Part shown: in pieces, positions 8,339-16,723 of the stretch | How the letters are laid out: each line of letters opens with the position of its first letter | How positions within the stretch are numbered: position 1 is the stretch's first letter | Source: Nocardiopsis gilva YIM 90087 | GTDB taxonomy: Bacteria; Actinomycetota; Actinomycetes; Streptosporangiales; Streptosporangiaceae | Reading direction: 5' to 3' | Assembly: GCF_002263495.1 (NCBI RefSeq) | Contig: NZ_CP022753.1 | Location: 1,054,001 to 1,118,000 of the forward strand | Length of the DNA stretch: 64,000 nt | The notes under the pieces: model-generated | The model's database searches: none | What the model saw: only the letters and a program-made list of their open reading frames with translations | What the model was told of the DNA's origin: nothing | Program-made: the position numbers and the translations under genes

Positions 8339-9190
8339 ATGACTGAGCCTGAGCGTGCGGAACAGGTGGTGCTGGCCTACCTCGCGCAGGTCGGGGACGC
8401 CGCGTACGGGCGGCTCTCCCACCGGCAGCGCGCCAGGTTCATCGGCGACCTTCGCGGGCGCATCAACGCCGCCTGTGCGGCGGCCAACGCGCGCAGCCCG
8501 GAGCGGGTGCGGCGGATTCTGCGCGAGTTCGGCGATCCGGAGGACGTGGTTCTACGCGCCTGCCGACAGGGGCCGGGCATGGCCGACGAGCAGGTGGTGG
8601 ACGGGGCCGCACTCGGGGATGGCGCGGACGGCGGCGACGAAGGCGAGGGAGAGTCCGAGGGCCGGGGGTGGGCGGGCTCCGAGCGTCCCATGCCCGCCCA
8701 CCGTGTCCACCGGGATCCGCCGCCCTGGCGCGGCGGGCCGGACCGGAGCTGGCTGCGCGGCGCGTCGGGCGCTCGCGGCGACGCCGACGCGGGTTCCTCG
8801 CGCGCCACGGGACCAGGGCCGATCGATGTCGCCCGCCGCTATCCGGCGGAGGCGCTCACCATCGGTATCTACCTGATCAGCGGCATTATCGGCGGTATCG
8901 TCTTCCTCTGGCTGCTGGGCGCCGTGCTGGCGGTGCTGAGCCGGGTCTGGTCGCGCGTCGACCGGTGGGTCGCGGTCGTGGTCCCGGTCGCCGCGACGGT
9001 CGGGGGCATGGCGCTGTGGCAGGGGGAGGCGCCCTACGTCGACCAGTTCATCATGGCGTCACTCCTGGACACGGGCGTGATCGGGCTGCGCGTGGCGGCG
9101 GTGGCGTGCGGGCTGTACTTCGCCCTGCGACTGATGCGCCTGGTGCGGCGCGCCGAGGTTGGGGGAGCCGGGCGGGCGCGGTCGGAGTAG
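8339..9190 (+). CDS. HAAS-like domain membrane protein
   Basis: A 283-residue protein. Residues 3-75 (VLAYLAQVGDAAYGRLSHR ... ILREFGDPEDVVLRA) fit the short helical HAAS/DUF1700-type domain, which in other bacteria ties membrane proteins to cytoplasmic regulators. A disordered acidic-to-basic linker follows (80-165), then three hydrophobic helices (about 175-200, 210-228 and 243-262) and a basic tail. Start is the ATG at 8339; the open frame upstream is antisense to the Helicase_C_3 gene and is a high-GC artefact. It is divergent from that gene across about 120 bp. Function unknown. Confidence 0.75.
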   Translation: MTEPERAEQVVLAYLAQVGDAAYGRLSHRQRARFIGDLRGRINAACAAANARSPERVRRILREFGDPEDVVLRACRQGPGMADEQVVDGAALGDGADGGDEGEGESEGRGWAGSERPMPAHRVHRDPPPWRGGPDRSWLRGASGARGDADAGSSRATGPGPIDVARRYPAEALTIGIYLISGIIGGIVFLWLLGAVLAVLSRVWSRVDRWVAVVVPVAATVGGMALWQGEAPYVDQFIMASLLDTGVIGLRVAAVACGLYFALRLMRLVRRAEVGGAGRARSE

Positions 9191-9460
9191 GGTGCCGCCC
9201 GATGTCGCGCGGTGTCGGTCATCCACCGGCAAACCCTCAGGAATATCGTGCTTGACCTGCGCATTTCTGTGAGTGGCGGGTGAGACGTCGGGTAATGATG
9301 TCCATGCGTTCCGTTCCGGTTTGGTCCGGGTTGCGGACGCGATTGGCGCGCATGCGACGACATCGGCGTGCGGCGTCATCGGCATTGACGGCATCCTGGT
9401 CCCGCCGGGTCCCGTCCCATAACTCCGCAACCAGCGGCGACGGGGATCGTTGTCAATGGA

Positions 9461-9488
9461 GAGGCCCGGAGATCCGCGTCCGGGCCTC
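9461..9488. terminator. Perfect 10-bp hairpin, probable terminator
   Basis: GAGGCCCGGA (9461-9470), loop of eight, TCCGGGCCTC (9479-9488): a perfect stem. Its position about 270 bp past the upstream gene suggests it closes an unannotated short transcript or a long 3' region. There is no T-run, as is usual in actinobacteria. Confidence 0.55.
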
Positions 9489-9646
9489 TCGTGCGTCCGC
9501 TCTCGGGGTGTCGCGGACTCCGTTGGAGATGGCCGGTTATGGCCGTTTCTTTGCGGTGATTTGCGGCTTTTCGCGGCGGTTAGTCTCTCGCTCGATACGC
9601 TCTGTGGGCACTAGCCTTAAAAGGTCCCTATGGGAAGATAGGGCGC

Positions 9647-9701
9647 AAGGAGGCCAAGCGGACATTCGGTGCTGAACGCGGCCGATCCGCCCGGCCTCCT
9701 T
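9647..9701 (+). promoter_or_regulatory. Long hairpin in the csp leader
   Basis: AAGGAGGCC-AA-GCGGA (9647-9662) pairs with TCCGC-CC-GGCCTCCTT (9686-9701) around a 23-base loop: 14 base pairs interrupted by one 2x2 internal loop. It ends 37 bases before the csp start codon. One arm is a perfect Shine-Dalgarno sequence, the other its complement. Cold-shock mRNAs elsewhere use structured leaders as temperature switches; whether this one does, or is simply a terminator for upstream RNA, cannot be told from sequence. Confidence 0.5.
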
Positions 9702-9738
9702 CCTATTGGTCCGACGGCGAGAGCGTGAGGTCACACAC

Positions 9739-10122
9739 GTGCCCACCGGCAAGGTCAAGTGGTACGACAGCGACAAGGGTTTCGGCTTTCTCACCCGTGA
9801 TGACGGCGGTGAGGTCTTCGTGCATTCCTCCGCGCTGCCGCAAGGGGCCACCTCCCTGCGCCCCGGGCAGCGGGTGGAATTCGGTGTCGTCGAAGGGCGC
9901 AAGGGGGCTCAGGCGCTCCAGGTGAAACTTCTCGACGCCCCGCGTACGGTCTCCAAGGCCCAGCGCAAGAAGCCGGACGAGATGGTGATCATCGTCGAGG
10001 ACCTCATCAAGCTCCTCGACGGCGTCTCCACGTCCTACCGCCGGGGCAAGCACCCCGACCGCCGCGAGGCGGCGAAGATCGCGCAGGTCCTCCGCGTCGT
10101 CGCCGACGACCTGGAGGCCTGA
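9739..10122 (+). CDS. Cold-shock domain protein with helical C-terminal extension
   Basis: A 127-residue protein starting at GTG behind GTGAGGT. Residues 1-66 form a CspA-type OB fold with RNA-binding motifs KGFGFL (RNP1) and VFVHSS (RNP2). Classical Csp proteins end at about 67 residues; this one adds a roughly 60-residue basic, helical tail (RTVSKAQRKKPDEMVIIVEDLIKLLDG...) as in other actinobacterial long Csp proteins. Likely an RNA chaperone. It is followed by DUF3027 and the sacsin-like ATPase, a recurrent actinobacterial order. A structured leader precedes it. Confidence 0.92.
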   Translation: MPTGKVKWYDSDKGFGFLTRDDGGEVFVHSSALPQGATSLRPGQRVEFGVVEGRKGAQALQVKLLDAPRTVSKAQRKKPDEMVIIVEDLIKLLDGVSTSYRRGKHPDRREAAKIAQVLRVVADDLEA

Positions 10123-10272
10123 GAAGCTCCCTGTGGCCCCGGCGGCGTCCGTGTGCGAACGCCCCGCGGCCGAGCACGTCAACGCATCAGTGAAACCCGT
10201 GCCCCCGAGGCACGCCCACCCATCGACAGGAAAGGTACGACGTCAGCCCGTCCGACGGTCGGCCAAGGGTGA

Positions 10273-10299
10273 GCCCCGCCACTTTTTCGGTGGCGGGGC
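10273..10299 (+). terminator. Rho-independent-type terminator after csp
   Basis: GCCCCGCCAC (10273-10282), loop TTTTTCG, GTGGCGGGGC (10290-10299): a perfect 10-bp stem, 150 bases past the csp stop and 90 bases before the DUF3027 start. Confidence 0.7.
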
Positions 10300-10388
10300 G
10301 TGCCATGACGCCCCCAAGTCGACGTAACGGTCGACTATCGATCGGTGTCATGGTCAAGTCGGGGGTCGCAATCAGCGAAAATGGAACT

Positions 10389-11195
10389 GTGAGCCGTAGC
10401 CGTCGTTCTCCCACACCAGACAAGGCCTGCATCGAAGCGGTCGAACTGGCCCGCTCTGTGGCCGCCGAGATCGGGCGGCCGGACTGGGTCGGCGACCACC
10501 TCTCCGCGCAAGTCGAGGGTGATCGTCTCGTCACCCATATCTTCGGCTGCCTCGACCCCGCCTACCCCGGCTGGCACTACGCGGTCACCGTGGTACGCGC
10601 CTCCCGTGCGAAGAGGGTCACGGTCAACGAGGCGGTGCTGATCCCCGGCGCCGAAGCCCTGATCGCTCCCCAATGGGTGCCCTGGAAGGAGCGCCTGCGC
10701 CCGGGTGACCTCGGCGTGGGCGACCTGCTGCCCACCGAGGCCGACGACGCGCGCCTGATGCCCGGATTCGCCCAGGTGCCCGGGGGCGAGCTCGACGAAG
10801 AGGGCGCCGACCAGCAGATGCTCTGGGAGCTCGGCCTGGGCCGGGTCCGCGTCCTGTCGGAGCTCGGCCGCGAGGCCGCGGCCGAGCGCTGGTACAACGG
10901 CGACGCCGGACCGCGCAGCCCGATCGCCGCCTCCGCCCCCGCCAAGTGCGCGACCTGCGGCTTCATGACCCCGCTCGCCGGTGAGTTCCGGCAGATGTTC
11001 GGCGTCTGCACCAACGAGTTCGCGCCCGACGACGGCAGGGTCGTCTCGCTGGACCACGGCTGCGGCGCCCACTCCGAGGCCGCGCGCCCCGCCCCCCGCC
11101 CCGACCCGGTCGCCCCCGTCGTCGACGAGCTGGGCTACGATCACATCGTCTTCGACGACACCACCGAACTGGAGCTCGTCTCCTCGGAGAACTGA
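10389..11195 (+). CDS. DUF3027 family protein
   Basis: A 268-residue cytoplasmic protein of the actinobacterial DUF3027 family. Conserved blocks visible are PDWVGDHLSAQVEGDRLVTH, GWHYAVTVVRA, APQWVPWKERLRPGDLGVGD, and a C-terminal cysteine cluster CATCGFMTPL ... FGVCTNE ... HGCGAHSE, consistent with a bound zinc ion. The function is unknown; family members sit beside csp genes, suggesting RNA or stress biology. The GTG at 10389 was chosen because family similarity begins just after it (a GGA lies five bases upstream); an in-frame ATG at 10350 is the alternative and would add 13 residues. Confidence 0.85.
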   Translation: MSRSRRSPTPDKACIEAVELARSVAAEIGRPDWVGDHLSAQVEGDRLVTHIFGCLDPAYPGWHYAVTVVRASRAKRVTVNEAVLIPGAEALIAPQWVPWKERLRPGDLGVGDLLPTEADDARLMPGFAQVPGGELDEEGADQQMLWELGLGRVRVLSELGREAAAERWYNGDAGPRSPIAASAPAKCATCGFMTPLAGEFRQMFGVCTNEFAPDDGRVVSLDHGCGAHSEAARPAPRPDPVAPVVDELGYDHIVFDDTTELELVSSEN

Positions 11196-11303
11196 CATCC
11201 CCCAAGGCCGCTCCGCGGCCCGTCCCCAATCGAAAAACCTCTTTCGAGAACGTCCCCGGGGTCGCGTACCGTAGTGCCGCACCCACTCTTAAGAGGTTGA
11301 TTC

Positions 11304-14300
11304 ATGTCCCAGACATCGGACGACCCGTTCGGCACGACCGAACTTCGCCGACGTGTCCTCGATGGCTGGGCCGACGCACCGGCGCGCTTTCGCGAGGACG
11401 CCAACGCGGAGGAGGACTACGCGCTCGGCGGCTACCGCGACCGCGTCATCGTCGAACTCGCGCAGAACGCCGCCGACGCCGCCCGCCGCACGGGCGGCAC
11501 CGGTCGGCTCCTGCTCCGGCTGAGCGACCACCGGTTCATCGCGGCCAACACCGGTGCGCCGCTGACAGCCGCGGGTGTGGAGTCCCTCGCCACGCTGCGT
11601 GCCTCCGCCAAGCGCGACGATGCCGCCGCGGGCGGCTCCACCGGGCGCTTCGGCGTCGGTTTCTCCGCCGTTGCCGCCATCAGCGACGACGTCACGGTGG
11701 CCTCGCACGAGGGAGCGGTGCGCTTCGACCGCACCGATGCCTCCGCCGAGGTCCGCGCCCTCCTGCTCGAACCCGGTCGCGCCCACCCCGAGCTGGGGGA
11801 GGAGTTCGAGCGGCGCGGTGAGCAGGTGCCGCTGCTCCGGCTGCCCTTCGCCTGCCAGTCCGCCGTGCCCGCGGGCTACGACACCGCGGTCACCCTCGTG
11901 CTCCGCGACGACGAGGTCCGCGACCGCCTGCGCGCCCAGCTCGCCGAGACCAGTGAGGCGCTGCTGCTCGCCCTTCCCGACCTCGCCGAGGTGCGCATCG
12001 AGACCGGGGACACCGAGCGCGTGCTCACCCGCGAGTCCGGGCCGGGCGCGGACGGCACCGGCGAGGTGCTGACCCGGGTCCGCGACCGGGCGGGGGAGCA
12101 CATCACCCGATGGCGCACCGTCACGCGCTCCGGCCGGGTCGAACCCTCCCTCCTCGCCGACCGCCCCACCGAGGAGCGCGCGCGTCTGGACTGGACCCTC
12201 ACCTGGGCCGCCGCCGTGACACCCGACGGCCATGTCGCCGAGCTCCCGTCCGGCGTCGAGCGCGTCGTGCACGCGCCCACCCCCAGCGGCGACGAACTCG
12301 CCCTGCCCGCCCTGCTCATCGGGACCTTCCCACTCACCCCCGACCGCCGCCGCATCGCCCAGGGCCCTGCGGCCGAGATGCTCACCGGCGAGGCTGCCGA
12401 GGCCTACTGCGACCTGCTCTGCGCCTTCGAGGCCCGCGCCGCGCTGGACCTCGTTCCGGTCACCGCGCTGGGTCGAGGGGAGTTCGACGCCGGGTTCCGC
12501 TCCCACGTCGCCAAGGCCCTGCCGGACACCCCCTTCCTGCGCACCAGCGAGGGCGACCCCATCCGGCCGCGCGACGCCGTACTGCTGGAGGGAGGGCCGG
12601 AGGTCACCGCCGTGGTCGGCGCACTCGTCCGCACCGCGCTCCCCGGCCACTGGAACCCGCGTCACCCGGGGCTCGCGCAGCTGCGGGTGCGCCGCGTCGG
12701 CCTCGCCGAACTGGCCGACCTGCTCGCCGACCTCGACCGCGAACCGAGCTGGTGGGCGCGGCTGTACGCCGCGCTGCGCGCCGCCGGGCGGCAAGGCGCC
12801 GACCTGGGCGATCTCGGTGCGCTGCCGGTCCCGCTGTCCGACGGGCGGCTGGTCCGCGGCCCGCGCTCACTGCTCGTTCCGGTGGGCGACCTCTTCGGCG
12901 CCGACCAGATCGACCCGCACACGCTGGACCCGCTCGGCCTGCGGATCGTGCACCCCGAGGCCGCCGACCCGCTGCTGACGCGCCTCGGCGCCATCGAGGC
13001 CAACGAGGCGGCGGTGCTCACCGACCCGCAGACCCGCGCGGCCGTGGAGAACTCGCTGGAGGCGGACAACCCCGAGGAGATCGCGGCCGCGGTGCTGGAG
13101 CTGGTGGCCGCCTCCGGGACCACCGCCGACGACGCACCCTGGCTGGCCGAACTCGCCCTGCCGGACGACGAGGGCGGGTACTCGGTCGCGGGCGAGCTGC
13201 TGCTGCCGAGCAGCCCGCTGCTGGACATCTTCACCGACGACGCGCCGTTCGGCGTCGTCTCCACCGACACCGTCGAGCGCCACGGCGCCGACGCCCTGCG
13301 CGCGGTCGGCGTGCTCGACGCGTTCAACCTGGTGCGCGCCGAGGACGTCACGCTGGGCGCCGCGCTCGACCACGACGATCTTCCGCTGGACGGCCTGGAG
13401 GAGTGGGCCGAGGAGGTCGCCGAGCGCACCGGCGCGGCCGACATCCCGCCCGTCGTCCCCGAACTGGTCGGCGTCGCCGACCTGGAGTTCGTCCGCGAGG
13501 ACCGCTGGCCGCAGGCGCTGGAGCTGCTCGCCGGTCCCCGCACGCGCGGGGCGATCGTCGAGCCCGCGCGGGTGCTCAGCGGCGACGGCCGCGCCGTGGA
13601 CGTCCCCTCCTACACGGCGTGGTGGCTGCGCACCGGCGCGGTCCTGGGCGGCCGCTGCCCGGTGGAACTGCGGACCCGCGACGCCGCCCCGGCGCTCACC
13701 GGCCTCTACGACCTGGCCCCCGAGAGCCTCGACCCGGCGTTCGCCCGGGAGATCGGCGTGCGGGCCAGCCTGGAGGCCCTGATGGCCGAGCCGGACGGCC
13801 CCGACGACCTGCTGGAACGGCTGGCCGACCCGCAGCGCCACGTCGAGCGCCAGGCGCTGCGCGAGATCTGGACCGCCATCGCCGCGGTGGACCCCGACCG
13901 CGTCTCCCCGCCCGAACGGGTCCGCGCGGTGCGCGGCGGCGCCATCGTGGTCGCCGATCCCGAGGAGACCGTGGTCGTCGACACTCCCGACCTCCTGCCG
14001 CTGCTGGACGACCGCCCCGTCGTCCTCGTGCCCGCCGAGCAGGCGGTCGCGATGGCCGACGTCCTCGACATCGCCCTCGCCAGCGAAGTGGTCCCGGGCG
14101 AAGTCGCCTCGGTGGGCGAACTCCGTCCGATACCCGAGGTCGTGGCGCTCTTCCTCGACATCGACATGCACACCTACCTGCACCACGACGAGCTGCGGGT
14201 CGATGGCGTCCCCGTGGAATGGCGCTACAGGGGCGGCTCCCTGCACGCGGCCACCACCGACGGCCTGGCCCGCGCCCTGTGCTGGGCCGCCGGACGCTGG

Positions 14301-14381
14301 TCCAGCCGCCACCTCCTCGCGGCCGTCCTCCGCGACCCCGCCGAGGCCCCGGCCCTCCTGGCCGAGACCGACCTCGACTAG
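11304..14381 (+). CDS. Sacsin-like GHKL ATPase (Hsp90-type ATP-binding fold)
   Basis: A 1025-residue protein. The N-terminal domain has the Bergerat fold of Hsp90, MutL and sacsin: helix with ELAQNAADAAR (Mg-ligand asparagine, about residues 51-61), then ASAKR, and GSTGRFGVGFSA (about 111-122), the glycine-rich ATP lid. About 800 further residues of helical, acidic, low-similarity sequence follow, as in other sacsin-N-terminal-like actinobacterial proteins. A chaperone-like role is inferred from the fold only. ATG at 11304 has an AGAGG site; about 108 bp separate it from DUF3027. A large palindromic repeat lies just after the stop. Confidence 0.85.
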   Translation: MSQTSDDPFGTTELRRRVLDGWADAPARFREDANAEEDYALGGYRDRVIVELAQNAADAARRTGGTGRLLLRLSDHRFIAANTGAPLTAAGVESLATLRASAKRDDAAAGGSTGRFGVGFSAVAAISDDVTVASHEGAVRFDRTDASAEVRALLLEPGRAHPELGEEFERRGEQVPLLRLPFACQSAVPAGYDTAVTLVLRDDEVRDRLRAQLAETSEALLLALPDLAEVRIETGDTERVLTRESGPGADGTGEVLTRVRDRAGEHITRWRTVTRSGRVEPSLLADRPTEERARLDWTLTWAAAVTPDGHVAELPSGVERVVHAPTPSGDELALPALLIGTFPLTPDRRRIAQGPAAEMLTGEAAEAYCDLLCAFEARAALDLVPVTALGRGEFDAGFRSHVAKALPDTPFLRTSEGDPIRPRDAVLLEGGPEVTAVVGALVRTALPGHWNPRHPGLAQLRVRRVGLAELADLLADLDREPSWWARLYAALRAAGRQGADLGDLGALPVPLSDGRLVRGPRSLLVPVGDLFGADQIDPHTLDPLGLRIVHPEAADPLLTRLGAIEANEAAVLTDPQTRAAVENSLEADNPEEIAAAVLELVAASGTTADDAPWLAELALPDDEGGYSVAGELLLPSSPLLDIFTDDAPFGVVSTDTVERHGADALRAVGVLDAFNLVRAEDVTLGAALDHDDLPLDGLEEWAEEVAERTGAADIPPVVPELVGVADLEFVREDRWPQALELLAGPRTRGAIVEPARVLSGDGRAVDVPSYTAWWLRTGAVLGGRCPVELRTRDAAPALTGLYDLAPESLDPAFAREIGVRASLEALMAEPDGPDDLLERLADPQRHVERQALREIWTAIAAVDPDRVSPPERVRAVRGGAIVVADPEETVVVDTPDLLPLLDDRPVVLVPAEQAVAMADVLDIALASEVVPGEVASVGELRPIPEVVALFLDIDMHTYLHHDELRVDGVPVEWRYRGGSLHAATTDGLARALCWAAGRWSSRHLLAAVLRDPAEAPALLAETDLD

Positions 14382-14400
14382 CGCCCCAGCCCGCTCATCC

Positions 14401-14462
14401 GTTGATCTCGGGGATATCGACCGAATGTCGGCGATTATTCGGTCGATATCCCCGAGATCAAC
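14401..14462. repeat. 62-bp palindromic repeat, copy 1 (perfect 26-bp arms)
   Basis: Left arm 14401-14426 begins GTTGATCTCGGGGATATC; right arm 14437-14462 is its exact reverse complement; the loop is GTCGGCGATT. It lies between two convergent genes (stop at 14381, opposite stop at 14477). Copy 3 at 36622 has the same loop in reverse complement, so the two are inverted copies of one element; copy 2 at 21463 shares the outer ends only. Confidence 0.95.
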
Positions 14463-14476
14463 GAGGGCGGGGCGGG

Positions 14477-16018
14477 TCACCGCGTGACGCGGAAGAAGCC
14501 TTCGGTGATCAGCGACCGCAGCACGTCCGGGGTACGGGCGCGGACCGCCGCGGCGTCCTGGTCGGTGAGTTCGGCGATCGCGTCGAGGAGGGGGCCCACG
14601 GGCATGGTCCCGTCGCAGACGCTCGCCAACGCCGCCTCGATCGTGCCGACCTGGGCCACACGGTGCAGGCCGCCGCGCTGGCGGAGCAGGATCTTCTCCG
14701 GGTCCGGTGCGCCCGGCGTGCCGATCCGCTCCTCCACGACGTCCGGCGCCAGTGCGACGTGCGCGGACAGTAGGGCCGCGTCGGTCAGGCGGCGGGCCGT
14801 CATGGCGCCGTCGACCACATCGGGCAGGTAGCGGCCGACCGGCTGCTCGATCTCGTGGCGCAGCTCCTCCACGCGCACGGCGGCGTCCTGGGCGGCGTCG
14901 TTGCGCACCGAGATCCAGCCGAAGCCGATCCCCGTGACACCCTCCCGCTCGAAGTAGTCCAGCCAGGCGTCATAGCGGCGGGTGTACTCGGGGGTGCCGT
15001 GCTCGCAGGAGTCGCGCAGCCACAGCTCCACGTACTCCGCCGGGTCCTGCACGTCGCGCTGGACCACCCAGCCCGAGCACCCCGTGCCCGTCACCCACGC
15101 GCCGACCCGGTCGCGCCAGTCCTCGTCCTTGACGTGCAGCCAGTTGGCCAGGATCTGGATCCAGCCGCCATCGGTGAGGTGGTCGGGTGCCTGCCGGATG
15201 ATCTCCGCGCACACCGCGTCCCCCGAGAGGTCGGACTCGCGGTAGGTGTAGCGCGCCGAGTCGGGCGTGATGACGAACGGGGGGTTCGACACGATGAGGT
15301 CGAACCGCTCCCCGGCGACCGGGGCGTACAGCGAGCCCTGCCGCATGCTTACGTTGTCGACACCGGAGAGCGCGCAGCTGATCTCGGCGAGGTGCAGGGC
15401 GCGCGGGTTGACGTCGGTCGCGCACACGTCGGCGGCGCGACCAGCCAGGTGCAGCGCCTGCACGCCGCAGCCGGTACCCAGGTCGAGCGCGCGGTCCACG
15501 GGGCCGTCCACGATCAGCTTCGACAGCGTGGCCGAGGCGCCGCCCGCGCCGACCACGTGGTCCGGACGCGGGTTGCCGTGCCCGGGGCGGACGGTGGGGT
15601 CGGAGACCACGTAGCCCGCGCGCACTGTGCCGCCGACACCGCCGTCGCCGGAACCGGCGCCGCGACGTACGTCGCGCCCCTCGTCCACCTCCCACGGCGT
15701 CAGGTGGACCAGGGCGCGCACCTCGCCGTCGCCCACGGCCAGCAGCCCGGCCTCGGCGAGCTCGGCGACGGGGAGGATGCCGCGCGCGGCCTTCTCCGGG
15801 ATCGGCTCGTGCAGCCACCACAGGCGCAACAGCATCCCCAGCCGTTCCTCGCCGCCGGTGGCGCGCAGAGCGGGGACGAGCTGCTCACGGGCGAGCGCCC
15901 GGGCGGCCGTGTCACCGAGCCGGTCGCGGACGCCGGAGACGGTGTAGTCGGCGTCGATCAGGATGCGCCGCAGGCGGTCGGCGAGACGTCGCGGGAAAGG
16001 GTGCAGCGATTCAGACAC
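14477..16018 (-). CDS. Class I SAM-dependent methyltransferase (DUF7059-type N-terminal domain)
   Basis: A 513-residue protein. Residues 1 to about 130 form an actinobacterial helical domain (DUF7059-like). A Rossmann methyltransferase domain follows: motif I DLGTGCGVQALHLAG (SAM binding), VCATDVNPRAL (motif II), and VSNPPFVI, the NPPF/Y signature of enzymes that methylate exocyclic or amide nitrogen (HemK/PrmC, RsmC, TrmN6 type). The last 170 residues are an uncharacterised C-terminal domain. Substrate unknown: rRNA base or protein glutamine are both possible. GTG at 16018 fits the family N-terminus; the open frame continues to 16159 without family-like sequence. No clear ribosome site, so translation may be leaderless. 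Confidence 0.8.
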   Translation of the reverse strand: MSESLHPFPRRLADRLRRILIDADYTVSGVRDRLGDTAARALAREQLVPALRATGGEERLGMLLRLWWLHEPIPEKAARGILPVAELAEAGLLAVGDGEVRALVHLTPWEVDEGRDVRRGAGSGDGGVGGTVRAGYVVSDPTVRPGHGNPRPDHVVGAGGASATLSKLIVDGPVDRALDLGTGCGVQALHLAGRAADVCATDVNPRALHLAEISCALSGVDNVSMRQGSLYAPVAGERFDLIVSNPPFVITPDSARYTYRESDLSGDAVCAEIIRQAPDHLTDGGWIQILANWLHVKDEDWRDRVGAWVTGTGCSGWVVQRDVQDPAEYVELWLRDSCEHGTPEYTRRYDAWLDYFEREGVTGIGFGWISVRNDAAQDAAVRVEELRHEIEQPVGRYLPDVVDGAMTARRLTDAALLSAHVALAPDVVEERIGTPGAPDPEKILLRQRGGLHRVAQVGTIEAALASVCDGTMPVGPLLDAIAELTDQDAAAVRARTPDVLRSLITEGFFRVTR

Positions 16019-16230
16019 CTGCCCATTATCGAGCAGAAACGGCGAAGAAGTGTGACTGGTACGCCGGACCGCAATCCACCATGTTGCTCGCGTCTCCAGG
16101 AGGACCGAACGGGTACCCGGGCCGTGGCCCGGAGCGTCGAACGTCGCGCTGTGGAGCACGTACGCCGAGACCCGCGCCTGACCTGGGATGACGGGCGAAC
16201 GAAATCACCTGTGGCAACGATCACGCGTGG

Positions 16231-16536
16231 TCACGAGTGCTCCTGCGGTGCCGCGTCCTCGCCCTGCTGTTCGGCGCGCTCGCGGCGCCTGGCCGCGCCG
16301 CGTTCCTCGGCCTCTCGGCGTTTGCGCAGCAGACGGGGGATGTAGAGGTAGGCGAACACGCCCAGCGCGATGCCCACGGCGCAGACCCAGATCCACCACC
16401 GCTCCGTCTCGGGCAGCTTCTCACCCATCGCGACCAGCACGACGAGGGCGACGAGCCACGCCGCGACGCCCAGGGCCGTGGGCACGCGGTAGTCGCTCTC
16501 CATGACGTCGGGGTCGGGCTGACGGGGTTTACGCAC
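16231..16536 (-). CDS. DUF2530 membrane protein
   Basis: A 101-residue protein with two transmembrane helices (about 20-40 and 48-67) and a strongly charged, basic-acidic C-terminal tail (LRKRREAEERGAARRRE...). It matches the actinobacterial DUF2530 family, which is commonly encoded next to an NCS2 purine permease and a MarR regulator, as here. Start is GTG 16536; no obvious ribosome site. Function unknown; divergent from the permease across 187 bp. Confidence 0.82.
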   Translation of the reverse strand: MRKPRQPDPDVMESDYRVPTALGVAAWLVALVVLVAMGEKLPETERWWIWVCAVGIALGVFAYLYIPRLLRKRREAEERGAARRRERAEQQGEDAAPQEHS

Positions 16537-16723
16537 GGTTTCAGGCTAGTCGATCGGGGGGTCGCAGCCGTCGGAGCGAAACCCGGGTGTTTGTATATTC
16601 CTCTGAATAAGGGAGGATTTCCGGCGTCTCGAGCTGTAGGAAGCTTCAACTACGCTGACCTCGTAACTTTGCCCAAACAGGGCGAATTTCATGCCGTAAC
16701 CCGAACAGGGCAGGTTCAACCGC

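Larger units (their letters stand above)
9191..9738. other. 548-bp intergenic region before csp
   Basis: I see no convincing protein gene here. Two strong hairpins (9461-9488 and 9647-9701) are annotated separately. Nothing explains the first 270 bases. A short transcript ending at the 9461-9488 hairpin is possible, but no clear promoter was identified. Confidence 0.5.

Noticed and set aside
5447-8422. Very long antisense frame over the Helicase_C_3 gene
   Set aside because: Arg/Pro/Gly-rich translation with no domain pattern; a by-product of extreme third-position GC bias. The same applies to 12110-14773, 29010-31310 and 14855-16345.
16590-16723. Purine riboswitch before the NCS2 permease
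   Set aside because: No purine-aptamer core or P1-P2-P3 pairing found; only short direct repeats.
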